From: Calliopsis andreniformis
Lineage: Eukaryota > Arthropoda > Insecta > Hymenoptera > Andrenidae
Length of the DNA: 64,000 nucleotides
NCBI RefSeq assembly: GCF_051401765.1
Contig: NC_135071.1
Coordinates: 18,392,961 to 18,456,960, forward strand
Direction of reading: 5' to 3'
In this document: one piece after another, positions 1 to 12,342 of the stretch
How positions within the stretch are numbered: the stretch's first letter is position 1
How the letters are laid out: each line of letters opens with the position of its first letter
Notes under the pieces: model-generated
Database searches by the model: none
Seen by the model: only the letters and a program-made list of their open reading frames with translations
What the model was told of the DNA's origin: nothing
Translations under genes and position numbers: made by a program

Positions 1-400
1 GTTTGTATTGTTCGTCTTGCAGAACGCGCAGGGATCAATCTTTTTGACGCGCTTGAAATCGCATCTCGACGATCTTGATTGCGAATCTGCCGAATCACTC
101 TCATCGGATTCGAATTCTTAAATGAATGCTTATCTTGTTACCGCTGCTTACGCGCTGAAAATAACTAGTTAGATTAAATACATCAATGATTGTCAGGAAC
201 AGACGCGGATATTTAATCACCCTGAGTTTTATTGATTCGAGTTTGTACGGGATTCTTCTGTAGTGCTTACATCACTGTTTTATATAACATATTATATCTT
301 GCAACATTTTGGTCGTCGTTAAGTATTTAAATATTTTTATGATTCTGACGATTACTTTTTAACTAGTTTTTGAAAGCTAAAAAATGTTGGAATATAAGTA

Positions 401-560
401 GATAAGTTTAAAAATTTGAAGGTTTGAATATTTAAAACTTTGAAAATTTGAAAATTTGATGGTTTGAATATTTAAAAATTTGAAAATTTAAAGGCTTGAA
501 TATTTGAATATTTCACTATTTGAAGATCTAAAAATTAAAAAATTCAAAAGTCCGAAAATC
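401..560. repeat. Degenerate TTTGAA AT-rich array
   Basis: Roughly ten-base spaced TTTGAATATT / TTTGAAAA words. Two units of about 40 bp, both starting GGTTTGAATATTTAAAA, begin at 421 and 461. It belongs to the same style as arrays elsewhere in the window. Confidence 0.75.
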
Positions 561-2769
561 AGAATATTTTCGAATATTGCCATAAGTAAAGATTAGAAAC
601 CTTTGCTACTGAGAGAACAAGAAACTGAATCTGTTACTACAACCCAAGGTAAAGATCGTAGCTATCACAGAGCAGCTCCGTAGATCACACAAAACAAACA
701 CCTGTCAAAAAGAAAGTATCCCCTTCGGCTAGTAGACTCTGGAGTCTGCAATTGATCTACCTCGAAATGGTGAGAGACACTCGGTCCCACGTTACACTTC
801 TGCTACTTCCTACTTGGCGAGAGATCCTCTGAAGTTCGAGCGAGACGGGGCAGCAAGGAGATCGAGCGTAGTCAGAGGGAGGAGGAGCGGCTGGGAAGGG
901 GGATGAAAAAGCAGAACCGATCGAACGGGCGAATGTAGCAATTAACTCGGTGCTTACGAGGATAATTAGCGAAGGATCGAATGAAGCAGCTGGCCAGCGT
1001 TGGGCCCATCCTCGGTCCCTCTCTTTCCCACGTATCCGCATTTACCTACATAATTATCATTATGATGATTATGAGTTTGCCCGCTCGGAGCCAGTGGAAA
1101 TCACTGGCATGTCGCCGCGTGGCAACGCGTTTCCCCGCGCGTTTCTCTCCTGCCCCTCGCGGACGAAAACTCATTACGACTGGGCCTGATGCAGCCCCGC
1201 TTGTCCAGGAACTCATCGTCGGCTTTAGGGCAAGATAGACAGCACAGCTCGTTTGATTCTGCCCACTTAACTGCAATCGACAACTCGACTGGAATCATTT
1301 TTAAGCACTCTACTTAGGTGAACTTAATTCAAAGTATTCATTTAATGGAGATCATTTTTCTATAGTGTTCTACATTAATTCCCACACTTTACTAATTTAT
1401 TACAAATTCTGTCTTCCTTACTTGGCTCAGTCTTCGTTATTAAAAGATCATCTGAATCGAAAGTGTTAACTGTATTTTGAGAAGACTGGAGCCAAGAGCA
1501 TTACCTTTGTCGCTGAGCTTCTGCCACTGTGCATTCTTTTCCCGTGTTATTCCTCGCTTTGTGAACACAGTAATGCGCAATAAACTCGCATTATTACTAT
1601 TATTAGCGAATGCGCTGCTAATGTCTCGGTGGATACAAAAAGGGTAATGGGACTGTCGTGCCTCAGGAAATACATTGAATGATAAGCTTTACGCTCGTGC
1701 TTATCCCGCGCTGACACACGTAGCCGTGGAAAACTCGTGGTTATAGGAAAGAGAGGAGAATCGAAACGCCTCGGCTCGGTAATTGCTGCGGACTACGGGG
1801 CCGGGTGAAAGTTCAGTTAATTCGATTAGAATCGCCCTCGTGTATATCCGTGGTCAGGATTCGCCGTGAGCGACTCTCCATCGCGGATCTGTTTTACGTT
1901 CGGATTATGAGAGCCCCACTCGATTAATCCCCTTTCTCGGGCCTCGTGTTTTGCGCTGTCGGACTTCCTGGTGTTGATGCCTAGCCTCGATTACCGCTTT
2001 TAGGACGCGATAGACTCTCTTTCGGCTTCTCTGTTAGGAAGAATTCTGTGTTGGGTTTAAATTAAACACCGTATAAATACTTCATTGTAATCTATATTGT
2101 AGCTGCTGGTTTATTCGATCACTTGTTCTCACTTTCTTGATAGTTTATAAATTCAGGTTTTCTAGAGAGCCTTCTTATGTAGCATTCTTAAATTGCTTTT
2201 AAAATTAGGATACAGTAATACGCTTTCTGTGTGGTATAAGAGCTGAGAAAGGAGGTAATTTCAAAATATTCTCAGTTTTCACTGTTGAGTAAAAAAAATA
2301 CTCACAGAATTATTTTTTATTCAGCTCTCCTACCCCTAGTGAGAAGAATATTCCTCCACACAATTAACAATTACAGCTACCATGCACAGTATAATATTAC
2401 AAATTCCATCACAGTGTTGCAACCTCACGTAAAGCCTCTTCTTCTAGCAAGTAGAATACCTCTGTCACGTTCAGACACGAGCTACTTCGAGCTACCACGA
2501 GATTCTTCATAATACAGAAATACAGGAAGCTTGGTACACACAAGATGGGGTTAACGACCGATGAAAGATCTACGACTAACCCTCAGTCATCAGATAAATA
2601 AACCTCCCGCATAAAAACAAAGATTATCTTAAACTAAGTCCAGATCCTCGCGCAAGCAGCATCCTCAGCCACAGGGGAGCCCCTAAGTGTGTGTCGGTCT
2701 TAACGCAGGCATAAACATTCTCCGAGGCAGGCATTGCAGGCACGCAGCGGTAGCCTGCACGTCGACAGC

Positions 2770-2795
2770 GGGCGGTGGGGGTGGTCGGGGGAGGG
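2770..2795 (+). other. G-quadruplex motif
   Basis: Four G runs (GGG, GGGGG, GGGGG, GGG) are separated by loops CGGT, TGGTC and A, which meets the usual G3+N1-7 definition. It lies about 235 bp from the X-box cluster. Confidence 0.6.
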
Positions 2796-3028
2796 TGGCA
2801 GTAGCTCAGAGAGATGACGAAGGAGCTGGGCGCGGGGTGGTTCCCCGGATCGATGTGTGTGCCCCCGCCCTCCTCGAGAGTCACCCATCTCCTCCTTCGA
2901 GCTCCCTCGTCGCTCCTGGGGGTAGTTATACAAATTTCCAAGGGTGCCTGCCTCCTCGCCCCGCTCCCTCGAACCTCCTTTCCTCGGCCCTCCACTCCAC
3001 ACCGGGCTCCTCTCACGCTGGCTCCCGA

Positions 3029-3063
3029 GTCTCCATAGCAACGCGGGGGCGGGCCTTTGCATA
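3029..3063. promoter_or_regulatory. X-box / GC-box / octamer-like motif cluster
   Basis: The bases fit the RFX X-box pattern RYYNYY(N1-3)RRNRAC as GTCTCC-AT-AGCAAC. A GC box follows after two bases, then TTTGCATA, one base off the POU octamer. RFX sites of this form drive ciliary genes in animals. Here only the motif is seen and binding is not established. Confidence 0.4.
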
Positions 3064-3846
3064 TTATGCTCTGTGTGTGACAAGCCGACTCGTTATGTAT
3101 GCTCGTGTAGGTGTGGAGGTGTACGGTGTCGGCGAGGCTGTGTGGGTTAGCGAGCGTCTCGAAGACCGATGCATCTCTGCGCGTACGTGTGTGTGTTCGT
3201 TTGGGGGATGGAGGGGCTGCGAAGGAATCGGGCGGAGGTGTGAGCAGAGGCAGATGAGGAATTGTCACCTCCGACGGGACCGTGGCGAGGGTGGGAAGTG
3301 GAAGAGGCGCGAGAGGGTGGCTGAGATGCGGAAAGGAGGGAGGGGGCGCGCAGCTATACCGGTTCTTTGTACTTTGCAGGGTTGCTGCAATCTCCCATAC
3401 CCCACGGCAGCCTCTACCTCGCGAGTGAACTCACCCCATGCTTGGGGAACCCGCGGGTGGGGGACCAGCCCGTCCCCCCTCCCTTTACAGCTGGAATTTC
3501 TACGAATCCTGGTATCTTATATGGAGAAACGAGAGCGGCAGAAACCCGACGCGCTGTGATTTTTACCGAGGATCCTTCCTTCTGGGAACCGCGGCGAGAT
3601 TCCCCGGGGGTGGCTTTGATTTTTTGAAAGGAATCGGAAGTGACGGTTACGCGGGGGTGGATGGGCCGCGGGTGTCTCGGGAGCTGCGTTCGGTGACGTG
3701 GATTTCAATTTGGGAGGACGTGGGGCGTAGTGTCGTCGGCCAATGGAATCAATGGTCGCGGGGTAGTAGAATACTAGGTACTAGACATTAATTTTAAGTG
3801 GTTTCGTAGAGTAATATTAATTATTCGATATGAATTAGATAAATAG

Positions 3847-3926
3847 AATTATTAGACATATTGGTATGCTTAATATTATTAGGTATAATTATTAGTCATA
3901 TTAGTTTGCTTAATATTATTATTATT
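3847..3926. repeat. 40-bp tandem duplication
   Basis: Two 40-bp units (3847-3886, 3887-3926) both start AATTATTAG and share CATATT and GCTTAATATTATTA, with a few substitutions. An ATT microsatellite follows to about 3945. Confidence 0.75.
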
Positions 3927-5496
3927 AATATTATAGTATTATCGTACTACCTCCAAAATATTTCAGTCCAGTTTTTCGATTAATTTTCATTGAAAAACTA
4001 GGCTTCCCCTCTCTGAAGAGTCATACCAAGAGGATCCTGAACCCAGCAAATCAGAGGACAAAAATTCTCGTTCCTTAGACTGACTCCCCATTGTGCCATG
4101 AAACGACCCACACGCGCAGCGATCGTCCAGGTTGATCGCAGGGGGTGTCAGAGGCGCTCCAAACCATTCGAGAAGGCGGCGATCTCTTCCGGGGTGACAT
4201 ATTTTTCTGGCAGCCAAGGGGTGCGAGCCCCTAATTATAAAATAAAAAAAATCAATATCTTACCCTAGCTGGGGCAGGGGCACAAAAAAATAGGGTGACT
4301 CCCCCGTCTTCTCGTCATCTCCACCGCCAGGGTTCTCATCCCACAATCTCATCCCTCTCCACCCCTCCGTGGCACCCTGGCCACGGAGCCGATTTTTTTC
4401 TGCCCTCCTGTTGCTTTCTTCGTTTCGCTTCGTTCGCCTCGTCTGACCGATCCAGCCGAGGGGTGGCGAGGGGGGAGGGCCAGGAGAAGTGGCGGCGAGG
4501 CGAGGGCACCGCGTGTACGTCGGGATCAGAGGGGGTGTAAGGCGCAGGGTAGCGTGGCGGCTAGCGGAAGAAACTGCACGACTTTATTTCGTTGCGCTTA
4601 TTGCGTTTCCTGAATTTTTATACGCCGCATGCGGCCCATACTTATGGACTTTTAATACCCAGCTGGCACGTGCTACACGCTCACAATTTCGATATCCGAC
4701 GAGAATAAAGATCTAGAAGTATTTTAAAGGCAGTAGGATGGGTTACCTCCATGGATACGAATCTCTGTGATCGTGGGCTTCGATCGACAATCATAGTCAC
4801 TTCGATCGTGGGTGACGATGTCTATTATTTCTGGGGTTCTAATGTGGAACTACCTAAGTTACACATTTTTACTTCTGAAGTACTCTTGATCAAAATTTTG
4901 AACAGTAATTCTTCTACCCTCATCACGAATGAAAATTCCTTCGAATTTTAATAACCACTATTATATACAATTACTACCAGGTCTACTATTTCACCATAAG
5001 CTTAGTTAAACAAATCTCCAGAGATTTCCTTTCCACACTTTCCCGCTTCAAAACATGAATTTATAAAAAGATGCACGATTTATCCATCATAAATTCTAAC
5101 CCCACGCGCTTCTCCACCTCCACCCTCCACCACCGTTCTCCCCGAACATGGGCAATCGCGAAGATAGCGCTTCCGCCGTGCAGCAGTCCACCATCGAGGC
5201 GATTTCATGCGGTGTCGCCTTTGGCCAGGCTTTCTCCGCTGACCGAAGATCCAAAGGAGGTTCAAAGGCTCGTCTCCGCTATTTCCCGCTAAAATCATTC
5301 ACGAAGGATCTTATCCCCGTATGCAGGGGAGCAGAGTGGGTGAGACAGAAATTGACAATTCCCCTGGTCGTAGACTCCGCGAGTGCTCGCCCTCGCCATC
5401 CCGAGCGAGTCTGAGGGGGTTGAGAGGAAGACGGACGAAGATAGTTCGCGACAAATCTTTTTCCCTATGCAGACAACGGCGAGAGACAGATAGGCA

Positions 5497-5515
5497 GGGG
5501 GAGGGATGGGGAGGG
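5497..5515 (+). other. Short-loop G-quadruplex motif
   Basis: Runs GGGGG, GGG, GGGG and GGG have loops of 1, 2 and 1 bases. Short loops are known to give very stable parallel quadruplexes. Confidence 0.7.
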
Positions 5516-5552
5516 ACAGACAGCGAGGCTTGTACTTGCGAAAGCTATGTCA

Positions 5553-5585
5553 GGGGGAGGCAGGGGTCGCGGGGGGAGACGAGGG
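5553..5585 (+). other. Second G-quadruplex motif in the same block
   Basis: Runs of 5, 4, 6 and 3 G have loops AGGCA, TCGC and AGACGA. It lies 38 bp after the first motif. Confidence 0.6.
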
Positions 5586-7910
5586 AGAGAGAAAGGAGTA
5601 CCGCTCGCGCAGTGTTTGTCCAAGGAGGACTTCGAAGGAGTAGCGAGTAGGTCGAAGGCCGGCAGAGGGTGAAAGGATGCCCACCCCCTCCTCACGGCCA
5701 CCCACGTGGGTGGTGGCCGTTGCAGAAGAGGCAGGGGGTGGCTCCGAAGCAGTCCTCTCTTAGAGCATTTCAATATATGGCGAGGGCCTTTGAGGTTGCT
5801 GGGGTTGGAGTGCTCGGGGGCAAGAGGAGGCGCCCACCTTGGTGGAAGCGAGGGGCACAACGTTGGTAGGGGGTGAGAGGCGCTATTGATTCTTCTTTTA
5901 ATCTCGTCGCGACCCATCCCTCCGAGTCGACCTGAAGTTGGGAGAAAGGAGGCTGAACGGGGGAGGGGGCGAAGAAAACGAAAGAAGAAGGACCTCGCCG
6001 CCGAGGGGTGGCACCGCAAGGTCCCGGGGGCTGGGTGACACGAGAGGGGACCACGAGGGGCGAAAGGATAGTCTTACTTATTTGAATGTGTCGTCGCGCG
6101 AGACAAAAACGACCATCGTGAATCCATGGAATCGATGTGCCGTGCCAACGACGCCACCCTCATCATCCCTTGACAAAGCGTGGATACCTCCACGCGAGAA
6201 ATATACTGAGGGTGTGCTGCGATTTTGGTGGATTCAGAGAATTTCTTCGTTGTAAGTTCGAGAGTAAATGAACAGTAGAATAACACAGACGAGCTCAGTA
6301 GTAATTATGTTTTTTAAAAATTTGAAAATTTAAATATTTACCTACACAGTGACTAATAAAAATACATATTCCCTGGCACTATTAAAAAAAATATAATAAA
6401 ATCAGAGAAGCTCAGGCATTTAGTAATTTCATGCGAAATTGCTTTAGGATTGTTTGGCCGTTGCCCAGAACCTAAACACTCATGGAAGAAGCTATTTCCG
6501 AAATTGCTATCCGTGTTTGCATACTATGATTATGTTAATGCAGTTTGTCTTAATGATCCGATAAAAAGTGTGTGCCTTAGCGCACGTGTTGTAATAGTAA
6601 AGGAATATTTCTATATGCCTTCTATCGAGTCGTTAGTGTATTGATAAGGATGATCGATGTGCTATCGATTGCGTCGAGATACGAGTAGCTAACAAAAAAT
6701 AATTCGTGATAGATTGATGGGTGAGGGAGTAAGAATTTTTTTTCTTAAATATATCCAAGGTATCTCATAAAATTTTTTTCTAATTATTTAACAAATTATC
6801 AAGCCCTTTAATTATATTTCGTTGAAATTCTCCACCGCGGAAATTGCAAAAGATATTTCACGCGACTCCTACGATAAGAGGAATATTTCAGCGGTATGTT
6901 GTATGTCGTTGGTCCTCGCGCACACACACGTGCATCACGTGCACAGGTTGAAGATACGGTTCGGTCAACATCGTCGAAAAATGTATTAAAGGCAAACACA
7001 TGCATTCTAAGGAGGTTCAGCTCCTTCCACCTCCACCATCCCCTCTGTCCTCTCACCCCTACGACACACATCTACGCTTTCATACGAGCCGGCGGATACT
7101 TTTGCCAATCCCCGTACCATCGAGCTTTATTTTACACGTAGACCCTCTGTGCTTATCTAAAAGTACACACACGGTCGTCTTTGATAACAAAGGACTCCTC
7201 TCAAGGGACCATGAATTTTCCACACTAGATTCAGTCACTCGTATATGCTAGATTAGCTACGTGTCTTCTTGTTAGAAGCTCGTCTGTTTTCTCTAGAAAA
7301 TTCTACATACACTGAAGCTTTAGAATTTGTAGAAACTAGTCGGTGGTGAATTTCTGTAAAAAAAGAAACAGACTCTCCCACAATAATTCCTCCACTTTAC
7401 CCACGCCTTGGTAATCCCCTAACTCAACATCATAATTACTGCATTTTGTCACGAAATATCACCGAGGCTCGTGCACAGCGACCTCGCTGCCCGCCTCAGA
7501 ATTATTACACACGCGGGTAGTAAACATGTCCTTAGCGAGGTTTGTAAGTTTTCAGGTACCCATGCTGGTCGCAAATAAACATCGCCTCGTCGCGACGCGT
7601 CTGCATGGAATTCGTATTAATTGCGAGGAAAGCACGTGGCGTGGCTGGCCTCCAATGGGGCGGCCAGCCGCAGGAGTTATGTGGCGGAACGAGTTATTAT
7701 TTACTTATTAGACGGCCGGCGAGCGCGGCAACCACCGAGGGGGTGTGAAAATGAACTAAGGCCAGCATGGTAGAAATTAAAAACGTGACTGTACCGCGCG
7801 GGTAGCTTCATCGCGCGGCTAACGAGAAGATACGACCCGCTGGTCAACGTAGATACATATATACAGGAGTAATAGTCTTATATGTTGTAACACCTGAACA
7901 CTCGTCCTTC

Positions 7911-8382
7911 TACAGGGTGAGGCACATGAGGCGTCAACCTCGAGTACAGTGTCTCCTTGATACTGATATTAGTGTATAGTTATTCACAGTGTTTTGTGTA
8001 TTTGTAGCTCTCGCTGATATCATTCTTATCAATGTGGAAGTAAATAATAACTGTCAGAAGAAGAATTTTGAATTTCAAATAAAAAATTTTGAATTCTCTT
8101 TACGAGCTATCTATTGATAACAAGTCAAGTTTATTGTAAAAAAATACAGTTTCTTGAACAGTAGGAAAAAATATTATTGAGCAAAGTTGACCTCATTGAA
8201 GGACCTACTTTCATGATTAATTACTTGATTCTATATATTCAGTTGATGCAAAAGTTTGTCCCGTTTTTGGTCTTAAATGGCATTAAAAAATTAGATGAAC
8301 TTATGCATCAATCTAATGGTACACCATAGGAAAGGGTACAACTTCAACGATAATTGTCACGCTTCACGTGTCTCACCCTGTA
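7911..8382. mobile_element. 472-bp inverted-repeat element (MITE type)
   Basis: The left end TACAGGGTGAGGCACATGAG is mirrored at the right end. The reverse complement of the sequence to 8382 reads TACAGGGTGAGACACGTGAA, and similarity continues for about 24 bp. There is no transposase frame inside, so it would be non-autonomous. The interior carries a second, smaller inverted-repeat element at 8241-8314. Confidence 0.65.
8241..8314. mobile_element. Nested mariner-like MITE remnant
   Basis: The left end AGTTGATGCAAAAGTTT and the right end (reverse complement AGATTGATGCATAAGTT) form inverted repeats around about 40 bp. The GTTGATGCAAAAGTT terminus resembles insect mariner-type ends. The family name is from memory and uncertain. 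Confidence 0.55.
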
Positions 8383-11300
8383 TACCAGCTGCTCGTTCCA
8401 TGGATATTGTTAACGCGAGGATATCAGCTATCGTTGCTTCCTTCTCCCACGAGTGGGAAGACCTTCCGCGGTTATTTAACGGATCACGAAGCCCGTTTGT
8501 CTTTGCGCCTCATTTTCTGTCCTCATTCGCGAAGCAATTAAGTCGTTGGCTGCAGAGGCGCGGGACGACTTTAGCGCGGTGGAATTTAAACGAGATGGCG
8601 AACAAAGTTGCGTGGATCATATCTTGCCACGCAAGATTGCTTTGGCAGGATATTTTATGATGTGCACCGAGGGGAGTAAAGACTGAGATATAGTTGAAAG
8701 GATGTAAACACAGGTGTACTGATGGGCATACGTATTTCTTAAAGTATAATGGTCGAACGTAGTTCACTTCTTTATAGTTTCATATCTGTGGAATTTTTAT
8801 TGTCGAATATATCATGTATCTCATGGGACTGGAATTAATTTTAATTTTACATTCAGTCATAATAAATTTGTAGGTTGGGTATCTGGCAGATTTAAAAAAA
8901 TTATTTTTTGTATTTTTTATTTTCTCTTGATTTTAATTACTTTTTATTCAAAAGTAGAGTAGACTTATTTCACGAATTATCGGTTTAATTCTAACATCGA
9001 TATCAATACCTGCACGAAATGGAAAATTTTGTAGAAAGAAATATAAGAAACGATGGCCTACGGTTCAGTAGAAATTGTCTCAAATGTGCAGCCCGTGTTG
9101 GTAACTAGATACAGAGGTACGTAATGGCAAAGAAGTAGGTACTCGATGCGACTGAGTGGAAATGGAAAGGATAAGAGGGAAACTGTGTAAGTGGATGCGT
9201 TCCTGCATTCCTTCTGTCCAAAGGTATCTTCGGCAAAGCTTCCCACCGTCTTCTACCTCCAGCCCCATATTGCAACGCATTCGTGCAACCCAGTGATGAA
9301 TGCATTTTAAATGTACTCGCGACATGCGTTCCGCAGCAAAGAAAAACATGGCACATTAAAATTCATATCTTCTAACACTGGCAAAAAGGAAAAAATTATT
9401 GAACAACCATCTTTTAATAGAGAATTGAGAGGTAAAAAAAAAATAAAATAATTTCTCACGAAAAAAATGGTTACTCCTCAGAACACATTTGGCCAGGATA
9501 TTCCATATCTATTAAATATTCAAATGTGGGGGTAAAAGTTGGACAGCTAATCCCAACTTCAGCAGCAATCCGCCTCCCAGAGAAGACGTCACATTTAGAT
9601 TCGCGAGTCGGCTTCAGAGCCCCTCGATTCTGGCAAGGGCAAGGCGCGATTCTAAGTTCTCATACGAGACGACATCTCGCAGTAAAAGTGCTTCGGGGGT
9701 TTCTTGAGCGGGGTGATCGAGATAGCGGAGATAGAGGCAAAGGAGGTGAAGGATGCCCTCCCTGTCGGCTTTCCAAAGGTTACGGATGCCGAGGGTGGGC
9801 CGCGTATATTTTACGTGCCGCCTTTATTTCGATACGGCGGGGTTTGATCCCCCTCTAAACCTAATTTGCGTTTCATCTCGCGAGCAAACACTCTCCTAAG
9901 TCGACGATCCTCTTCTTCCTCCTCCCACGATGCGTGATCCATTTCGCTCGCTGAAATCCTCGTTGATTCGCGTCTCTCTGCTCTGTGACTGATTCTGCTC
10001 AAGACAATTCGATATTTTCGAAATGGCTTTTTGGGACGAGGTAATTGAATTTTTAGGCATTCAATTGCGTGGACGGAAACAATATTTGTGGTTTAAAGGA
10101 TTCGATGAAATTCGGGTAAGCTTGTAATAGGTAGATAGATACCTATTCGATGTAAAGTCATCTAGGGTTATTATACTAGAGAGGATGAGCTTGCAAAGTG
10201 TAAGAGCTCTCTGAATTGTCTGAGTCATCTATTATTTCAGTACTTTTCGTTATTGTAAGTTTAGTTCGATTTTTAATCCTTTTTTTCTATAGTCTCTAAA
10301 TTAAAAAGCATCAAAATTTGTTAAGACTGGTTTCTGACAAAAAACCATTTTTATTATGTCACTAATGGAAATTTCAAATTTATACTTACGATAGTCCTGT
10401 TAGAGAAGTATAGGTGTCCTCTGCAGAGATTTCAATGCCAGAGTAACGACCAGCAGAGTGCCCCAAGAACAATCCATAAAGGAAACGTAACGGAAAATGC
10501 GAGTCTTATCGAAGGAGATCAATGAAGACACAGATGTATCGATTTTCTGATAAACTATCGTTTAATAGAATACGTCGAAGTTTAGTACAGTTCAGTTTTT
10601 CTTGTCGTGGCTGAGAAAACCAAACGAGCTTCAACAGTTCGGTACGAAGGGGGAGGGGGCAGAAAGGAGGGAGGGTAGGCTGTAAGGAACGAGTGGAAAA
10701 GTGAAAAAATTCTTTTCTGGAATGGGACTCCGACAACAGCTTTCCTTAATCATGGGAGACGAGAAGCTCGTAACTTTCCAACAGTGACATCATTGAAAAA
10801 TTGCATCGAGTCATCGTGGTACGAGTGTTACCACTGTTGCGTGCCAACGCGTCATTGACTTCTTGGGGCCGTGTTTCGCGTCTCTATGCAAATTGGCAGG
10901 TGAGCTAATATCGGAACTCGGAAATGGGATCGGAAATAAAAGAGGCTCTGACGTAACAAATTAATACTCCCTCATTCGTTATAAGTGTTAAATTCTGATG
11001 AATTTTTTGAAAATTCTTTCACCCTTAAATTTAAAAAATTTTCTTTTTAATTATATTTCCTATTCGTCACTCATCTCCCATGATTAAAAACGCCTTCGAG
11101 ATTCGTTCTACTCCTCCAAAGCATAGTCTCCCTTATAGCGAAACACAGAGCTGATACGAGACGAGCGTCGCGCCGCAGGTTAATCGCTAAAGTGTCGTCT
11201 TCCGTAAAGAAACGAAATGGTTCGATAAGCCGAAGATGAGTACCTACGTGGAGTGAATCTTCGCAGAATAATTGATATGTAATATTTCTTACCGAAGGAA

Positions 11301-12297
11301 ACATTTTATTTCTTCTTCATTTCAGTGTGCCATTTGTCTCTTCAAACATTCCATCCGTGTTTAGTAAAAATTCTTATCAAAGTCTCCGTAGCCTTAAAAG
11401 TAGAGAATTAAATCGAATGAAAAGAATGCCGCAGGAGAAATTTCTTAAAAGAGGCATCGAGCACCGGTGTCCCTCGGTTTCCCAAAGAAGCGCATTTCAC
11501 CAATTGGAGGGAGAATACTGTTTGAAGCGTCAGTAGATCACCGAAACCATGGAAAAGTAAAATGACGCGGGGGGGAGGTGGGAACAAAACGAGGTGCTCG
11601 GAGTTCTCGAGTGAAAGATAGTCTTTGTTCATGTTTCATATTTCTCTGGCAAGCCTTCTAGGTAACGTGAACACGGTGTTAGTCTAGGAGGCGTTGACCA
11701 TGGACGACGCTTTAGGAACCAAGTGTTTGCATCTTTCTTTCGTTATCTCTCGTTCGCGCGTCTCCTCGCGTTCTTCTTCGTCTCCCCTCTTCGTCTGGTC
11801 ACGTCGTCCCTCTCTCTGTCCCGAACAGTGGTATCTTTTCCGCAACGTGAGATCGAGCGCTCGGTTCGGTCGCTTCCATGCAACTACGAGAGACCTCTGC
11901 CTCGTTCAACGCGATTAGTGAAAAAAAGGATCTGCCCTTATCTCCTGGACAAAGAGGAGTCTCTTGTTACCATTTCTTTTCCTGCTTCTTCTGTTTCTGT
12001 CGATACTCGTACGAGCTGGTACCAGGGGGAGAAAGAAGGGCGAAGAGAAAAACAATCGAACGCTTGTACACAGCTCGTAGAAGTACGCCCGGAGAAAGGA
12101 TCCGCGCGAGTTCCCGCGTGCGCGCGTGCACGCGTCCCTTGGATTGCGTATTACACGGGGAGGAAAAGGATTTATGTATATCTGGGAAAATATGTTGCAT
12201 CTTTTTATCTCTTTTCTTGCTCGAGGAAGGAACTGGGGGAGAGGGGGATCTTTGTTTTCAGTTTCATAGACTAGATCTATATATAATCGTATCGTAT

Positions 12298-12342
12298 GTA
12301 TATATATATATATCCAATAATATATATATAATATCATTATAT
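12298..12342. repeat. TA microsatellite
   Basis: Interrupted (TA)n tract. Confidence 0.85.

Larger units (their letters stand above)
2690..3760. promoter_or_regulatory. CpG-rich candidate regulatory island
   Basis: GC- and CpG-rich stretch between AT-rich flanks. It contains an RFX-like X-box GTCTCCATAGCAAC (3029-3042), a GC box GGGGGCGGGCC (3045-3055) and an octamer-like TTTGCATA (3056-3063) directly next to each other, plus a G-quadruplex motif at 2770-2795. Such clustering resembles a compact promoter or enhancer. No transcript start or downstream gene could be assigned. Confidence 0.4.
5100..6080. other. GC-rich, purine-rich block with G-quadruplex motifs
   Basis: The plus strand is strongly G/A-rich. 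It includes two strong G4 motifs (5497-5515 and 5553-5585) and a small open frame of 88 codons (5148-5414) whose ATG sits in a good context (A at -3, G at +4). The small frame matches no family I recognise and is probably chance. The longer antisense frames here are proline/serine-rich low complexity. Confidence 0.4.
1..11690. other. Intergenic or downstream DNA without recognised genes
   Basis: No convincing gene. Present are a TTTGAA array (401-560), two CpG-rich blocks (2690-3760, 5100-6080), a 40-bp tandem duplication (3847-3926), a nested pair of inverted-repeat elements (7911-8382) and ordinary AT-rich DNA. The stretches 560-2690, 6300-7900 and 8390-11690 show nothing I can name, apart from a perfect hairpin with AATAGGTA/TACCTATT arms near 10126-10147. 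The 214- and 290-aa overlapping open frames near 2.6-3.6 kb are GC-rich, low complexity and antiparallel, so they are not annotated as genes. Confidence 0.5.

Noticed and set aside
2624..3559. Overlapping 214-aa (minus) and 290-aa (plus) open frames
   Set aside because: GC-rich DNA lacks stops on both strands. The residues are low complexity (Arg, Gly, Pro, Ser) with no domain, and the two frames exclude each other.
4250..4330. Minus-strand donor-like AGCTAGG|GTAAGATATT near 4260
   Set aside because: A good donor alone; no coding frame or acceptor partner could be tied to it.
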